This document shows positions 48,874 through 57,011 of a stretch of DNA of 64,000 nt, piece after piece (positions within the stretch are counted from its first letter, which is position 1; each line of letters starts with the position of its first letter). The notes under the pieces were generated by a model. It did no database searches, was not told where the DNA came from, and saw nothing but the letters and a program-made list of their open reading frames with translations. Source of the DNA: Phenylobacterium sp. (GTDB lineage Bacteria > Pseudomonadota > Alphaproteobacteria > Caulobacterales > Caulobacteraceae); NCBI RefSeq assembly GCF_016124325.1, contig NZ_WGNY01000020.1, forward strand, positions 1 through 64,000, in the 5' to 3' direction. The position numbers and the translations under genes were made by a program.

Positions 48874-49686
48874 ATGCGATGCATCTTTTGCAAGGCGGAA
48901 TCGTCGGCCTCCCGCAGCATCGAGCACATCCTTCCGGAGTCTATCGGCAACTCCAAGCTTTTGCTGCCGAAGGGCGTCGTCTGCGACAAGTGCAACAACT
49001 ACTTCGCCAAGGCCGTGGAGAAGCCGTTCCTAGAGGCTGAGGCGGTCCGCCAGATGCGATTCCACGAGGGCCTGCCGAGCAAGAAGGGCCGGGTACCTTC
49101 GATCGTCGGTCTGCTCGATCCCGACGTACCCGTTCGGCTGTTCCGCGACGCCAAGGACAGGGCGCTCTCAGCAGCGGTGCCGACGGAGCATTTCGGCCGT
49201 CTCGCAGAACGGCCCGAAGGTCGACTTCTGATGCCGATGGGAGGCGCCCCGCCCTCGGGCACGGTCTTGTCGCGGTTCTTTGCGAAGGTAGCCACGGAGT
49301 CGATGGCCGCACGGCTGACTTACGATCCCAGGCTCCTCGAGCAGTTCATTGACGATCCTCAGCTCGACCCCCTGCGCAATCACGCCCGCCGAGGGCAGCC
49401 CTTGGACTGGTCCGTACACGTCCGAAGAATCTATCCCGCGAACGCGCGAACGCTCGGTCCCGACGGTTCGTGGGGCCAAGTCATGCATGAGTCGGATTTT
49501 TTGGTGACGCCCAGGCAGGAAATCTACTTCGCTCAGGCGATCTTCGGAATCGAGTACACGATAAACATCGGCGGCCCCGACGTGGATGGCTATCTCGAGT
49601 GGTTGGATGCCAACAACCAAGCGAGTCCTCTCTACGCGCCCAAGAATCTAGAGCTCTACGAAATGCCTGCGCCCCGACCCGGCTAG
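48874..49686 (+). CDS. HNH endonuclease-like protein
   Basis: The product is 270 aa from ATG 48874. The N-terminal HNH/zinc module MRCIFCKAE (CxxC), SIEHILPESIGN (E-H-I-x-P-E, the catalytic His region) and VVCDKCNNYF (CxxCN) fits the HNH_5-type nuclease fold. The C-terminal ~200 residues are not recognised. Its stop overlaps that of the DUF763 gene on the other strand by four bases. The HEPN gene is divergent. A defence role is inferred from this context. Confidence 0.75.
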   Translation: MRCIFCKAESSASRSIEHILPESIGNSKLLLPKGVVCDKCNNYFAKAVEKPFLEAEAVRQMRFHEGLPSKKGRVPSIVGLLDPDVPVRLFRDAKDRALSAAVPTEHFGRLAERPEGRLLMPMGGAPPSGTVLSRFFAKVATESMAARLTYDPRLLEQFIDDPQLDPLRNHARRGQPLDWSVHVRRIYPANARTLGPDGSWGQVMHESDFLVTPRQEIYFAQAIFGIEYTINIGGPDVDGYLEWLDANNQASPLYAPKNLELYEMPAPRPG

Positions 49687-50933
49687 GCGATCCGGCGCGC
49701 GTCCGCTTCCCAGCCGAAGATGCTGCGCCCGCCGTAACGGCCAGAGCGAGCGCGCTCTTCGGCTACCACCTTCTCAAAGCTGACTGCCGCCGCCATGTCT
49801 TCCAGCCGGCGCGACTCCGCGTCCAGGCGCTGTAGAGCGTGGAGCTGATCGTCCTGGCCGAGCTTGGCATTGCTGACCGCGGATTTCAGTACTGAGATCG
49901 TGTGGTCGTAGACGTGGATCGGCACGGGGAACGGATGACGATCCTTGCCGCCATGTGCGAAGGCGAACCGCGCGGGATCGCTGAAACGGCACGCCGCGCC
50001 ATGCATCACCTCCGCGACGAGCGCGAGCGCCCGCACCGTCCGGGCTCCGACGCCCGGAACCTGCAGGAGTTCGGTGAAGTCCACCGGACCCCGCTCGGCA
50101 GCCGCAGCCAAGTTGCCCTGGAGACGGGTCATCACAACATCGCCTCGTCGAACCTCGTGGTGCGCCGGCAGGCTCAAGTGGGGCAACATCATTTGGGGTT
50201 CGGGAGCCGGCGCGGGAGACTTTGCCCGCTCAATCGCGGCGACTTCGCGAGCTACCCCTTCGGCGCCCAGAGTGTTCAGCAGTTCGATCTGAGCACTCCG
50301 CGAGGCACGGGCGCGCAGATCCGTGAGATTCAGGATGTCGCCTTGGGTCTCACCATCGATCCCGACATGGGGAGCATCGACGAAGCTCTCCAAACCCTCC
50401 GACAGCCAGTGATAGCGGCGCGCCTGGCCGACCTCGCCCTTCATTCCTTGCTGCACCACCACCCAGCGCCCGTCGTCGCTAACGATGAACCCGTGCAGAT
50501 AGAGGTCGAAGCCGTCCTGTACGGCGGCGCTGTCGACTCTGGCGACAAGCCGGCTAGTGGTCGCCAGGCCGCCGCCGTCAAATCCGAGGCGATCGCCCAG
50601 TGCGACGAGCTCGTGCGGCGTCTGCCGAGAGTGTTTGCCGCGGCCTCCACAGACATGGAGGCCAAGTTCCTTCGACCGCGGCGCAAGGCCTCGCTTCAGC
50701 GCACCGAGCACGCTCGTGGTGATACCGGACGAATGCCAATCCATCCCCATGACCGAGCCGAACGCTTGGAACCAGAACGGATGCGCCAGGCGCCTCAGCA
50801 GCTCATCGCGCCCGTAGTGATGGATGATGGCCTCGCACATGACGACACCCAGCGCGGTCATCCGATCAGACAGCCACGCAGGCACGCGGCCGCCATGTAG
50901 CGGCAGATCAGCGCTCCCGGTGCGTTGGCTCAA
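49683..50933 (-). CDS. DUF763 protein with a helix-hairpin-helix motif
   Basis: A 416-aa protein. It starts TGSADLPLHGGRVPAWLSDR with GLHVCGGRGKHSRQTPHEL, WVVVQQGMKGEVGQARRYHW and FVDAPHVGIDGE, the characteristic DUF763 blocks. Near residue 285 a helix-hairpin-helix LLQVPGVGARTVRALAL implies DNA binding. DUF763 proteins have no established role that I can cite; a nuclease or DNA-repair function is suspected from the composition. It lies 61 bp downstream of the seven-gene operon, in the same direction, so it may be its eighth member. Confidence 0.8.
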   Translation of the reverse strand: MSQRTGSADLPLHGGRVPAWLSDRMTALGVVMCEAIIHHYGRDELLRRLAHPFWFQAFGSVMGMDWHSSGITTSVLGALKRGLAPRSKELGLHVCGGRGKHSRQTPHELVALGDRLGFDGGGLATTSRLVARVDSAAVQDGFDLYLHGFIVSDDGRWVVVQQGMKGEVGQARRYHWLSEGLESFVDAPHVGIDGETQGDILNLTDLRARASRSAQIELLNTLGAEGVAREVAAIERAKSPAPAPEPQMMLPHLSLPAHHEVRRGDVVMTRLQGNLAAAAERGPVDFTELLQVPGVGARTVRALALVAEVMHGAACRFSDPARFAFAHGGKDRHPFPVPIHVYDHTISVLKSAVSNAKLGQDDQLHALQRLDAESRRLEDMAAAVSFEKVVAEERARSGRYGGRSIFGWEADARRIA

Positions 50934-50994
50934 GACTCAGCCCTATGTTCCTGTCTTGTTCTATCACAAACGTGGCCGCCCAACAGACGCTGAA

Positions 50995-51531
50995 TCACCG
51001 CGTCGACAGGAAGCCCAAGAGTTCGTCACGCAGCTCCAGCACCGGCCGGCCACCGTCAAGCCTGAGATCGGCGGCGTTTCGCAGGCCTTGATAAAGGTCC
51101 TGCTCCGCCGGGTGGCGCTCGTCTTCGAGGATCTGTTCGAGCGTTTTGCCACGGGAGGCTACGCGCGCATGGCGGACGTCGACCGGGGTGCCCAGGTAGA
51201 CCAGCACCGTCGGATCGTTCAGCTCGGCGGCGCGGACCTGCAGCGCGGCCAGGATCTTCAAATGCCTCACGCCGTCGAGCACGAGTTCATCTGTCGGCTG
51301 ATGGCCGGCCCACTCCAATGTGTCGTCCAGGAAGGCGCGGGCGTCAGCCTCGACACGCTCGTGGCCGACGTCCTGCAGGACCGTACGATCGTTCACGTCG
51401 AGGCCGCGCTCGCCAACCAGGTGCCGGACGTAGTTGCCAAAGCTGGCGCATCGAGCCGCGCGGGCTGCGGCCAGCGCATTGGCCAGGGTGCTCTTGCCGC
51501 TGCCGATGGCGCCGGCAAGTGCAATGATCAT
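50995..51531 (-). CDS. P-loop nucleotide-kinase-like protein (operon gene 7)
   Basis: A 178-aa P-loop NTPase of the dNMP kinase/dephospho-CoA kinase-like group. Walker A is ALAGAIGSGKSTLANAL. The lid and substrate features are VLDGVRHLKILAAL (D-G-x-R) and LVYLGTPVDVRHARVASRGK with an Arg-rich lid. It probably phosphorylates a nucleotide or nucleoside-like substrate. It is the last gene of the overlapping operon; its ATG overlaps the stop of the ASCH gene (ATGA). Confidence 0.75.
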   Translation of the reverse strand: MIIALAGAIGSGKSTLANALAAARAARCASFGNYVRHLVGERGLDVNDRTVLQDVGHERVEADARAFLDDTLEWAGHQPTDELVLDGVRHLKILAALQVRAAELNDPTVLVYLGTPVDVRHARVASRGKTLEQILEDERHPAEQDLYQGLRNAADLRLDGGRPVLELRDELLGFLSTR

Positions 51532-52064
51532 TGAAACGCCAACTGCGGCTCGCGCTCTGGGCGACGGTCGATAATTACCCAGCCTTGCCGGTCACGCTTG
51601 GGGAAAGGCAGCGGCGTGACTTCCACTGGATCGTTGAGCTCGATCAGGGTCGCATACTGCTTTTCCGCGCGGCTCTCCCAGAACGCGTCGTCCAAGGCGA
51701 AGAGCTGGCCGGCGAACTGTTCGCGGATGTCGGACAGCACGCGCGGCGAGAGCTGGTGGAAAGTCGCAGCACCCGCCTGGGCGACGCCGACGATCGGGCC
51801 GCCACTCCGCTTGATGAGGATAATGTCGTTCGGATCGACACAGCGGTAGGGCGGACGACGATGGACGCCGAAGCGCGACTCCACGGTCTTACGGCCGTCG
51901 AGGACCGCCGAGAGAAAGGGTTCGACGAAGATCGCTAAATGGACGCCGACGCTGATCTCTTCCTCAGCGAGCAGGTCGCTCAGCCGGCGGCCCCAGCCAG
52001 AGTTCGCCGGAACATGGTCGCGGAGCCGTTCAAGAATCGCGCGTCGTTCGCAGTCCGGTCCCAA
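51528..52064 (-). CDS. ASCH-domain protein (operon gene 6)
   Basis: The product is 178 aa from a TTG at 52064, which lies 85 bp inside the upstream gene; a CTG near 51976 is the alternative. The core HLAIFVEPFLSAVLDGRKTV, ESRFG, NDIILIKRSGGPIVGVAQAG is the ASCH (PUA-like) beta-barrel with the conserved Lys and Ser-Arg. ASCH proteins bind RNA or modified nucleosides, and one family hydrolyses N4-acetylcytidine. In this operon it may read or process a modified base. Confidence 0.75.
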   Translation of the reverse strand: MGPDCERRAILERLRDHVPANSGWGRRLSDLLAEEEISVGVHLAIFVEPFLSAVLDGRKTVESRFGVHRRPPYRCVDPNDIILIKRSGGPIVGVAQAGAATFHQLSPRVLSDIREQFAGQLFALDDAFWESRAEKQYATLIELNDPVEVTPLPFPKRDRQGWVIIDRRPEREPQLAFQ

Positions 52065-53236
52065 GACGACCCTCCAACCAGCGTCGCCGAATGCGCGAGG
52101 TCGCGCGCAGCGATTCGCGCAAGTTCGGCAACGAGGTGAATCGGGTCAATCGGCGTCGAATCCCGAGTCTCGGTTCGCGCCGGGTCGAGTCCTTTTGGCC
52201 ACAGGTCGTGTTCGGCCGCGAGGAGCTGAAGGGCGGTAAGTGTTGCGGCCGGGGGGCAGCTGAAGGCGCGGTTGCCGCTGGTCCAGAGATTGGCCTGCGC
52301 GCGACCTGAGACGCGAGTGCTGACGCTAGGGAACACCTCGCCGTTGACGAGGGGCACGATACCATCGGGGGCCGGCGCCGGCTGGGCCAGCAGTCGCAGG
52401 CGAACGCCGTGCAGCGTCAGCTCGAAGGCCGGCGGCGCCGTCGGCAGTGGCGGCCCGACACGGATTTCCCCGCGGCGGAACACCAGAAGATCGCCACGAC
52501 GCCATGTCGGCAGCCACAGGTGGACACCGGCCGCTTGCATGGCGGCCGCTTCGAAGGCGGGCGTGCGGTAGGTCAAGGACTCCGACGCTTGATCGACCAA
52601 GCTGAGGCCAAGTTGGTCTGCTGTCGCGAGGAGTTCTGCGCGCTCCGTCTCCGACGTTGGCCTCACACCCAAAGGCGGCGTGCCGACAAAAATCGCAGCG
52701 TCCTGGCTGCAGCCCGTTGCGGCCATTCCGAGCAGGCCCGCAAATACAGGCGGATACCAAGGCGGGTCGACGATCGCGGCAGCGCAGTCCGCCGCGACCG
52801 GATCCTGGAAGCGCGGGTCTTCGCCAAGCCGCGCCGCGAGTCCCACGCCGATGATGTTGTCCTCGTAGGCCACGCAGAACCGGCGGTCCGCGGCGCTCTC
52901 GGCGGCCGCTAGGATCACGGTCGGCACCCCTAGCAAGAGGACCTTGTCGCCGGGCCGGGTCACCGCGACCGCTCGGCGCACCAAGCCGCGCGCCGTCTCG
53001 GCGCAGAACCGCCACTCGGCGTCGAGCGGATGGGGCAAAGCCAAGCCCTCGCCTTGCGGCAAGGGAGGCGTGAAGAGCGGAACGGCGCCTGCCTCGCCAG
53101 CGAGCCGCTGCGCGCTCAGACTCTGCTCACCTTGGAGGTCGGCCAGCAACTCGATCGGGTGGCGCCCCTTGGCCGCCGCCACCAGCGCCGGAAACGACGC
53201 CGTCCAGGGCGTGCTTAGGCCAGGCGCCGCGCTCAT
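51980..53236 (-). CDS. DPPW-motif Rossmann protein resembling a SAM-dependent methyltransferase (operon gene 5)
   Basis: A 418-aa protein that I cannot place in a named family. The middle part has a SAM-type motif I (DKVLLLGVPTVILAAAESAA), a motif II-like acidic strand (RRFCVAYEDNIIG) and AAIVDPPWYPPVFAG, the DPP[WY] motif of amino-methyltransferases and of branched polyamine synthases. The N-terminal ~100 residues look like a substrate-binding or HTH segment, and the C-terminal ~170 are unique. Its ATG overlaps the radical SAM stop (ATGA). A base or nucleotide substrate is plausible; a polyamine-type transferase is the alternative. Confidence 0.6.
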   Translation of the reverse strand: MSAAPGLSTPWTASFPALVAAAKGRHPIELLADLQGEQSLSAQRLAGEAGAVPLFTPPLPQGEGLALPHPLDAEWRFCAETARGLVRRAVAVTRPGDKVLLLGVPTVILAAAESAADRRFCVAYEDNIIGVGLAARLGEDPRFQDPVAADCAAAIVDPPWYPPVFAGLLGMAATGCSQDAAIFVGTPPLGVRPTSETERAELLATADQLGLSLVDQASESLTYRTPAFEAAAMQAAGVHLWLPTWRRGDLLVFRRGEIRVGPPLPTAPPAFELTLHGVRLRLLAQPAPAPDGIVPLVNGEVFPSVSTRVSGRAQANLWTSGNRAFSCPPAATLTALQLLAAEHDLWPKGLDPARTETRDSTPIDPIHLVAELARIAARDLAHSATLVGGSSWDRTANDARFLNGSATMFRRTLAGAAG

Positions 53237-54255
53237 GGCTGCACACCGAGCGGCACGTCCACTATCGCCCGAGTGCGCAGATCGGCCGGATACCGCCGGT
53301 CCAGCTCATCCATCCAGATCGCGATGGCGGCATCCTGCACCGGAGCCGCGGCCTCGAAGCGGGCATGCCCACCGCGGGCGTCACGCTCCCGCGTCGGCGA
53401 GAAGTTTCCGATTTCGAGGGGGATCACTCGCAGCGGCAGATTCGGGTCCAACCTTTGCAGGCGATCGAGCAGAGCCGGAACGCCGTTGGCCGCTGCCGCA
53501 ACACCCGGACCTGTCAGGGTCACATAGCCGTAAAGGTCCAAGCCAAGCTCAAGATATTGGCCAAACCGCTCGAACTGCGCGTCGTAGCCGTCAGCTTGGG
53601 CGGTGGTGTTGAAGGCGAACGAGGCGGCGTCGAAACCCTTGAAGCAACAGACGCGGCCATAGTTCCGGTACGCGGCAAGACGCTCGCGCTGGGCGTCGGA
53701 GAGCTTGGTGAAGACGTAGTCCGTGCTGAGGTTGTCGTCGGACCACAGGTATGTCGTCTCCGCCAGGCCCGCCTCCTCCAGCGCATCCATCATCCAGACG
53801 ATCCACTCCGGCGTGAGGTCGGGCGATCCGCCGGACAGGTCGATCACATCAGGACGATCGGCTTCGGTCGCGTAGAGCGACACCAATTGCTCGGCGGTGC
53901 GCCAGACGCCGTTGGCGGCGTTGCCGTTGAGCATCGCGAAGGGGACGAAACAGTACCAGCAGCGCCAGCCGCAGGCGGCATTCTGGAATACCTGGGCGCG
54001 GACCATATCGCCGGGTACCCCACCAAGCGCCCGCGCGGCAGGGTCGATGGGCAGTGGGTTCTGAGGCCAGCCAGCGGCCGTCGCGCGGCGGAAGTGCCGC
54101 ACGCGTCCCAGGCCGTCACAGTTCGGCGGCACGGTGAGGTCGGCTTGTTGATCTGAGCCGGCCAGCCGGCTGATCAAGATCTCGCCGGACGCCGGGCGCA
54201 CGATCTTGGCGCGCATCTGCGCCGTAAAGGCCCCGGTGTCGATCGGCTTGGCCAT
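53233..54255 (-). CDS. Radical SAM enzyme (operon gene 4)
   Basis: The product is 340 aa from ATG 54255. The 4Fe-4S motif is NAACGWRCWYCFVPF (CxxxCxxC), followed by the SAM-binding DVIDLSGGSPDLTPEW (GGE-like) and YLWSDDNLSTDYVF. An additional Cys pair, RVCCFKGFDAASF, lies at ~190. The N-terminal PPNCDGLGRVRHFRR could contact nucleic acid. It is not viperin-like, since the CNYxCGFC signature is absent. The reaction is unknown; the neighbours suggest a modified nucleotide or base. Confidence 0.85.
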   Translation of the reverse strand: MAKPIDTGAFTAQMRAKIVRPASGEILISRLAGSDQQADLTVPPNCDGLGRVRHFRRATAAGWPQNPLPIDPAARALGGVPGDMVRAQVFQNAACGWRCWYCFVPFAMLNGNAANGVWRTAEQLVSLYATEADRPDVIDLSGGSPDLTPEWIVWMMDALEEAGLAETTYLWSDDNLSTDYVFTKLSDAQRERLAAYRNYGRVCCFKGFDAASFAFNTTAQADGYDAQFERFGQYLELGLDLYGYVTLTGPGVAAAANGVPALLDRLQRLDPNLPLRVIPLEIGNFSPTRERDARGGHARFEAAAPVQDAAIAIWMDELDRRYPADLRTRAIVDVPLGVQP

Positions 54256-54908
54256 CAGGGGGCCGCCCCCGGCGAGTGCGGCGCGGGGGGCGAGGTCATC
54301 TTCGTGACGAGATCCGGCGAGGTCCCTGCGCCGGGCGCCGGCGCCATCAGATCCACCATGCGCTGATCGAGGTAGGCCAGCACCAGACCCGCGCAGTAGT
54401 CGAGCTCGGCCGAGGTCAGCTCGCGCCCCTGCGGGATGTCGTGCCAATACTCGAGGCACTTCCGGCAACAGGTCGCGGTCGCATGCTGGCCGAAATGGAT
54501 GGCGCTTTCCCCCTTCGGCGTCTGCCGGCCGTCCCAGGCGATATTCGCCTTGCCGATCTTCTTCTCCAGGTAAGGCCGCACCCGCTGGCGCAGCGCTTGC
54601 CGCCCCAGCTTCGCCGCCTGCTTGCGCGACTTCTCGTCGAAAGGCGCGTGGAAGAATACGTGGCGGATCAGTTCGTGCTGCAGTTCTGCGAACACGCCTT
54701 CCACATCGCGCAGATCGCGTTGCTTCACGCGATCCCAGTCGACCAGGTTCACGCCACACTCGCGGCACTGGCCTTCGTAGGTCTTAGCCCAGTCCCTTTT
54801 TCTCTTGTCCGGGCTAAAGGCATGGCGGCCCGTCGCGCAGTCGCTGTCCTTGCACTTGACGTTCAGCGGCGCGAACGCCTGCTGATTGAATTCCGGATCT
54901 TCAGCCAT
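54255..54908 (-). CDS. DUF4186 Cys/His protein (operon gene 3)
   Basis: The product is 217 aa from ATG 54908. The C-terminal part IHFGQHATATCCRKCLEYWH followed by IPQGRELTSAELDYCAGLVL is the DUF4186 signature with a probable metal site. The N-terminal part has a separate zinc-ribbon-like set, CKDSDCATGRHAF and EGQCRECGVNLVDW, and the centre is basic and helical. It starts eight bases inside the preceding gene and its stop overlaps the radical SAM start (ATGA). DUF4186 has no known activity that I can name. Confidence 0.75.
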   Translation of the reverse strand: MAEDPEFNQQAFAPLNVKCKDSDCATGRHAFSPDKRKRDWAKTYEGQCRECGVNLVDWDRVKQRDLRDVEGVFAELQHELIRHVFFHAPFDEKSRKQAAKLGRQALRQRVRPYLEKKIGKANIAWDGRQTPKGESAIHFGQHATATCCRKCLEYWHDIPQGRELTSAELDYCAGLVLAYLDQRMVDLMAPAPGAGTSPDLVTKMTSPPAPHSPGAAP

Positions 54909-56337
54909 CGGCGGCCTCGTCGTGGAGAGCCAGGGTGAGGAGGTCCAGCTCGCGTTCGCCAAGGCTCTCGAAGGCGAAGCGCTGGAAGAAGGTGTCCCGC
55001 GCGAAGACCAGCGGGTCGTAGGACGTGTCCTGCATGTTGGCCGCGACGCCCCACCAGTTCACCTTCTGGAGCGACAGCCGATGGGCCGCGTAGTTGGCCA
55101 ATGCCGAGACATCGGCGCCGAACCGATCGGCGACGGCCGTCACCGACGTCTTCAAGCGTCGCATGTCGCCGTCCGCGTGCGCGATGGCAGCTTCGACCAG
55201 GGCTTCAGCTTGCCCGTCGAGGGTGACCTGTCCAGCAAACCAACTGCAGAGCTGCTCGTCATGGGAGGTCCGGCGCTCGTCGGAAGTCTCTTCACCTTCG
55301 ACCACCTCGAACTCGGCGGCGTCGGGATTATCGGCAGCGTGCCGCAGCTCGTGGATCAGGTCGAACAGCCAGCGCGCCGGGTAGCGATGCGCCTGTTTGA
55401 GCACAACGACGTTGACGTGGTTGATCCGCCAGCAGGCGCCGTGGAACGCGCCCGGATCGTTGAGTGGCAGAACCACGACCCCGAGATCCCAAGCCATGTC
55501 CAAGCACGCCCGGAAATCCACGCCGCCATAGTTATGGACGAGGGCGTGCCGGAACACGCGCCACTCGGTCGGGATCGTCGACCGCGGCCGGTCGACCATG
55601 GCCTTCGCGCACAGCGTCGCCAAGTGATAGGCATAGGCCGCATAGATGTTGGCGGACCGGGCATCGCGGCCCTTGGGCATCTTAAAGCGGGCCGTGGTGC
55701 CGCCGAGCTGAGACGGATCCAGAGCGCCTGAGCCGAGGATGTCGCGCGGCGACCAGTCGAAGATCGCCCCTACCCGATTGGCCATCACGCCTAGCGACTC
55801 GCGGTCGTGATCCAGGTCGAGGTCACGCGTGATCCGGCGCCTCAGGAAACCTTCGTCCAGGCCGATGGCCGACAGACGTTTCACCACCGCCTGGGGGTCG
55901 CTCGGTTCGATCAGTTCCAGCCGCTTGTTGACGACCAAGCCGATGGCATCGGCGACATCGACCATGCGGCTGAAGCTCGCGCCGTCGTAGAGCGTGGCTT
56001 CGTAGCGCTGGATCTGCTGCTCCTTTAGGCTCAGCCGATCGGCGAGCTGGCGCTGGGTCAGGCCCGCAGCGATCCGCGCTTGGATCAGAACCTTCGGCAA
56101 GTCGGCCAGGGAGTCGGTGTCGAAGCTCCGAACCGCGCCGTCGCGCAGGCGCTCGAAGTCGGTGATCTCAGTCTCCAGAAGCGTCAGATCGGCGCGCACC
56201 GAATCGATCTGGGCGGCCTTCAGGCGCGGATCGAGGTCGGTAGCGTTGAGGCTACCCGCTTCCAAAGCGGCCAGAGACGCGCGGAAGCGCTCGGCCTGCG
56301 CCTTGGCATTGGCCAACTGGCGGTCGGTCACGATCAC
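54901..56337 (-). CDS. XRE-ImmA/IrrE metallopeptidase fusion (operon gene 2)
   Basis: A 478-aa protein. An N-terminal coiled-coil-like ~75 residues precede an XRE HTH (LIQARIAAGLTQRQLADRLS, KEQQIQRYEATLYDGASF). The C-terminal half carries the ImmA/IrrE zinc motif WLFDLIHELRHAAD (HExxH). Such fusions cleave repressors or antitoxins in response to a signal and regulate mobile or defence operons. GTG 56337 overlaps the stop of the NTase-like gene (GTGA). It probably controls this operon through the palindrome at 56781. Confidence 0.85.
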   Translation of the reverse strand: MIVTDRQLANAKAQAERFRASLAALEAGSLNATDLDPRLKAAQIDSVRADLTLLETEITDFERLRDGAVRSFDTDSLADLPKVLIQARIAAGLTQRQLADRLSLKEQQIQRYEATLYDGASFSRMVDVADAIGLVVNKRLELIEPSDPQAVVKRLSAIGLDEGFLRRRITRDLDLDHDRESLGVMANRVGAIFDWSPRDILGSGALDPSQLGGTTARFKMPKGRDARSANIYAAYAYHLATLCAKAMVDRPRSTIPTEWRVFRHALVHNYGGVDFRACLDMAWDLGVVVLPLNDPGAFHGACWRINHVNVVVLKQAHRYPARWLFDLIHELRHAADNPDAAEFEVVEGEETSDERRTSHDEQLCSWFAGQVTLDGQAEALVEAAIAHADGDMRRLKTSVTAVADRFGADVSALANYAAHRLSLQKVNWWGVAANMQDTSYDPLVFARDTFFQRFAFESLGERELDLLTLALHDEAADG

Positions 56338-56777
56338 GGCAACGCCCTCACATCCAACAGGACCACGCCTTTGGCGTGGCCATCACGGTCCTTCTGGAAG
56401 AAGTCCGCATAGATCATTCCCGTCGCCTCGCAGGCGACGTGGCCCCAGGGAAAAACCTCCCCGAGATACTTGGCTTTCATGGCCTTGCGACCGTCGGTGT
56501 GCCGCAGCAGCACCGGGTCGACGAGCGCGCCGTTCATCCCATTGGGATCGAAGGCCACATCGAAATCGCCCGGCTGTTCCTTCGCGGTGACGTAGCTGCC
56601 GTCCACGATCGCCGCGCGGCAGCCGGCCATCTTCAGGTTGAGCAGCGCGCGGTAGAGGCCACCGGCCAAGAAGGTTCGACGCGAGTTCCAAGCGAATGCC
56701 GCGAGGAAATCCACCCACGTGCAGGGATGGACGCCCTCGGGCAGATAGCCAGTTTCGGAATCGAACGTGATGGCCAT
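56334..56777 (-). CDS. DUF6932 nucleotidyltransferase-like protein (operon gene 1)
   Basis: The product is 147 aa from ATG 56777. It starts ITFDSETGYLPEGVHPCTWV and has FLAGGLYRALLNLKMAGC and AAIVDGSYVTAKEQPGDFDV, with the G-S...D-x-D arrangement of minimal NTase folds (DUF6932). It pairs with the XRE-ImmA gene like the NTase half of a toxin-antitoxin module (coupling by GTGA). A longer version from 56837 would run through the palindrome and is rejected. Confidence 0.7.
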   Translation of the reverse strand: MAITFDSETGYLPEGVHPCTWVDFLAAFAWNSRRTFLAGGLYRALLNLKMAGCRAAIVDGSYVTAKEQPGDFDVAFDPNGMNGALVDPVLLRHTDGRKAMKAKYLGEVFPWGHVACEATGMIYADFFQKDRDGHAKGVVLLDVRALP

Positions 56778-56780
56778 GAG

Positions 56781-56820
56781 ACAACACTGGCGTTGTGTGA
56801 GGAGAAAGTCATCGACACAA
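56781..56820. promoter_or_regulatory. Operator/promoter region of the seven-gene operon
   Basis: Pseudo-palindrome ACAACACTGGCGTTGT (56781-56796), immediately before the first start codon, with a second ACACAACAC element at 56815-56823. The paired elements at the head of the operon suit binding by the XRE domain of the second gene product, giving autoregulation. Confidence 0.45.
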
Positions 56821-57011
56821 CACAGAAGTTGCGTCATGGCAGTCGATACCGGCGTTCGACAATCGCGATATGGTAAATAGTGGCGCTAGTTCAAGGCTCA
56901 ACGGGTCATCGGCGCCGTGGACTCGACGGCCGACCGGCCCAGATCGCTCTAGAAGCTCGGCGCTTGGTGGAGCTCGTTGCTCCCGAGGTGAGTTCGAATG
57001 GAGCCTGGGGC

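Noticed and set aside
53233..54255. Radical SAM protein as a prokaryotic viperin
   Set aside because: The cluster is CGWRCWYC, not the CNYxCGFC of viperins, and no nucleotide-binding viperin motif is present.
56778..56837. Upstream start for the DUF6932 gene
   Set aside because: The added 20 residues are Cys-rich and would place the coding sequence over the palindromic operator; the internal ATG at 56777 begins at the conserved domain.
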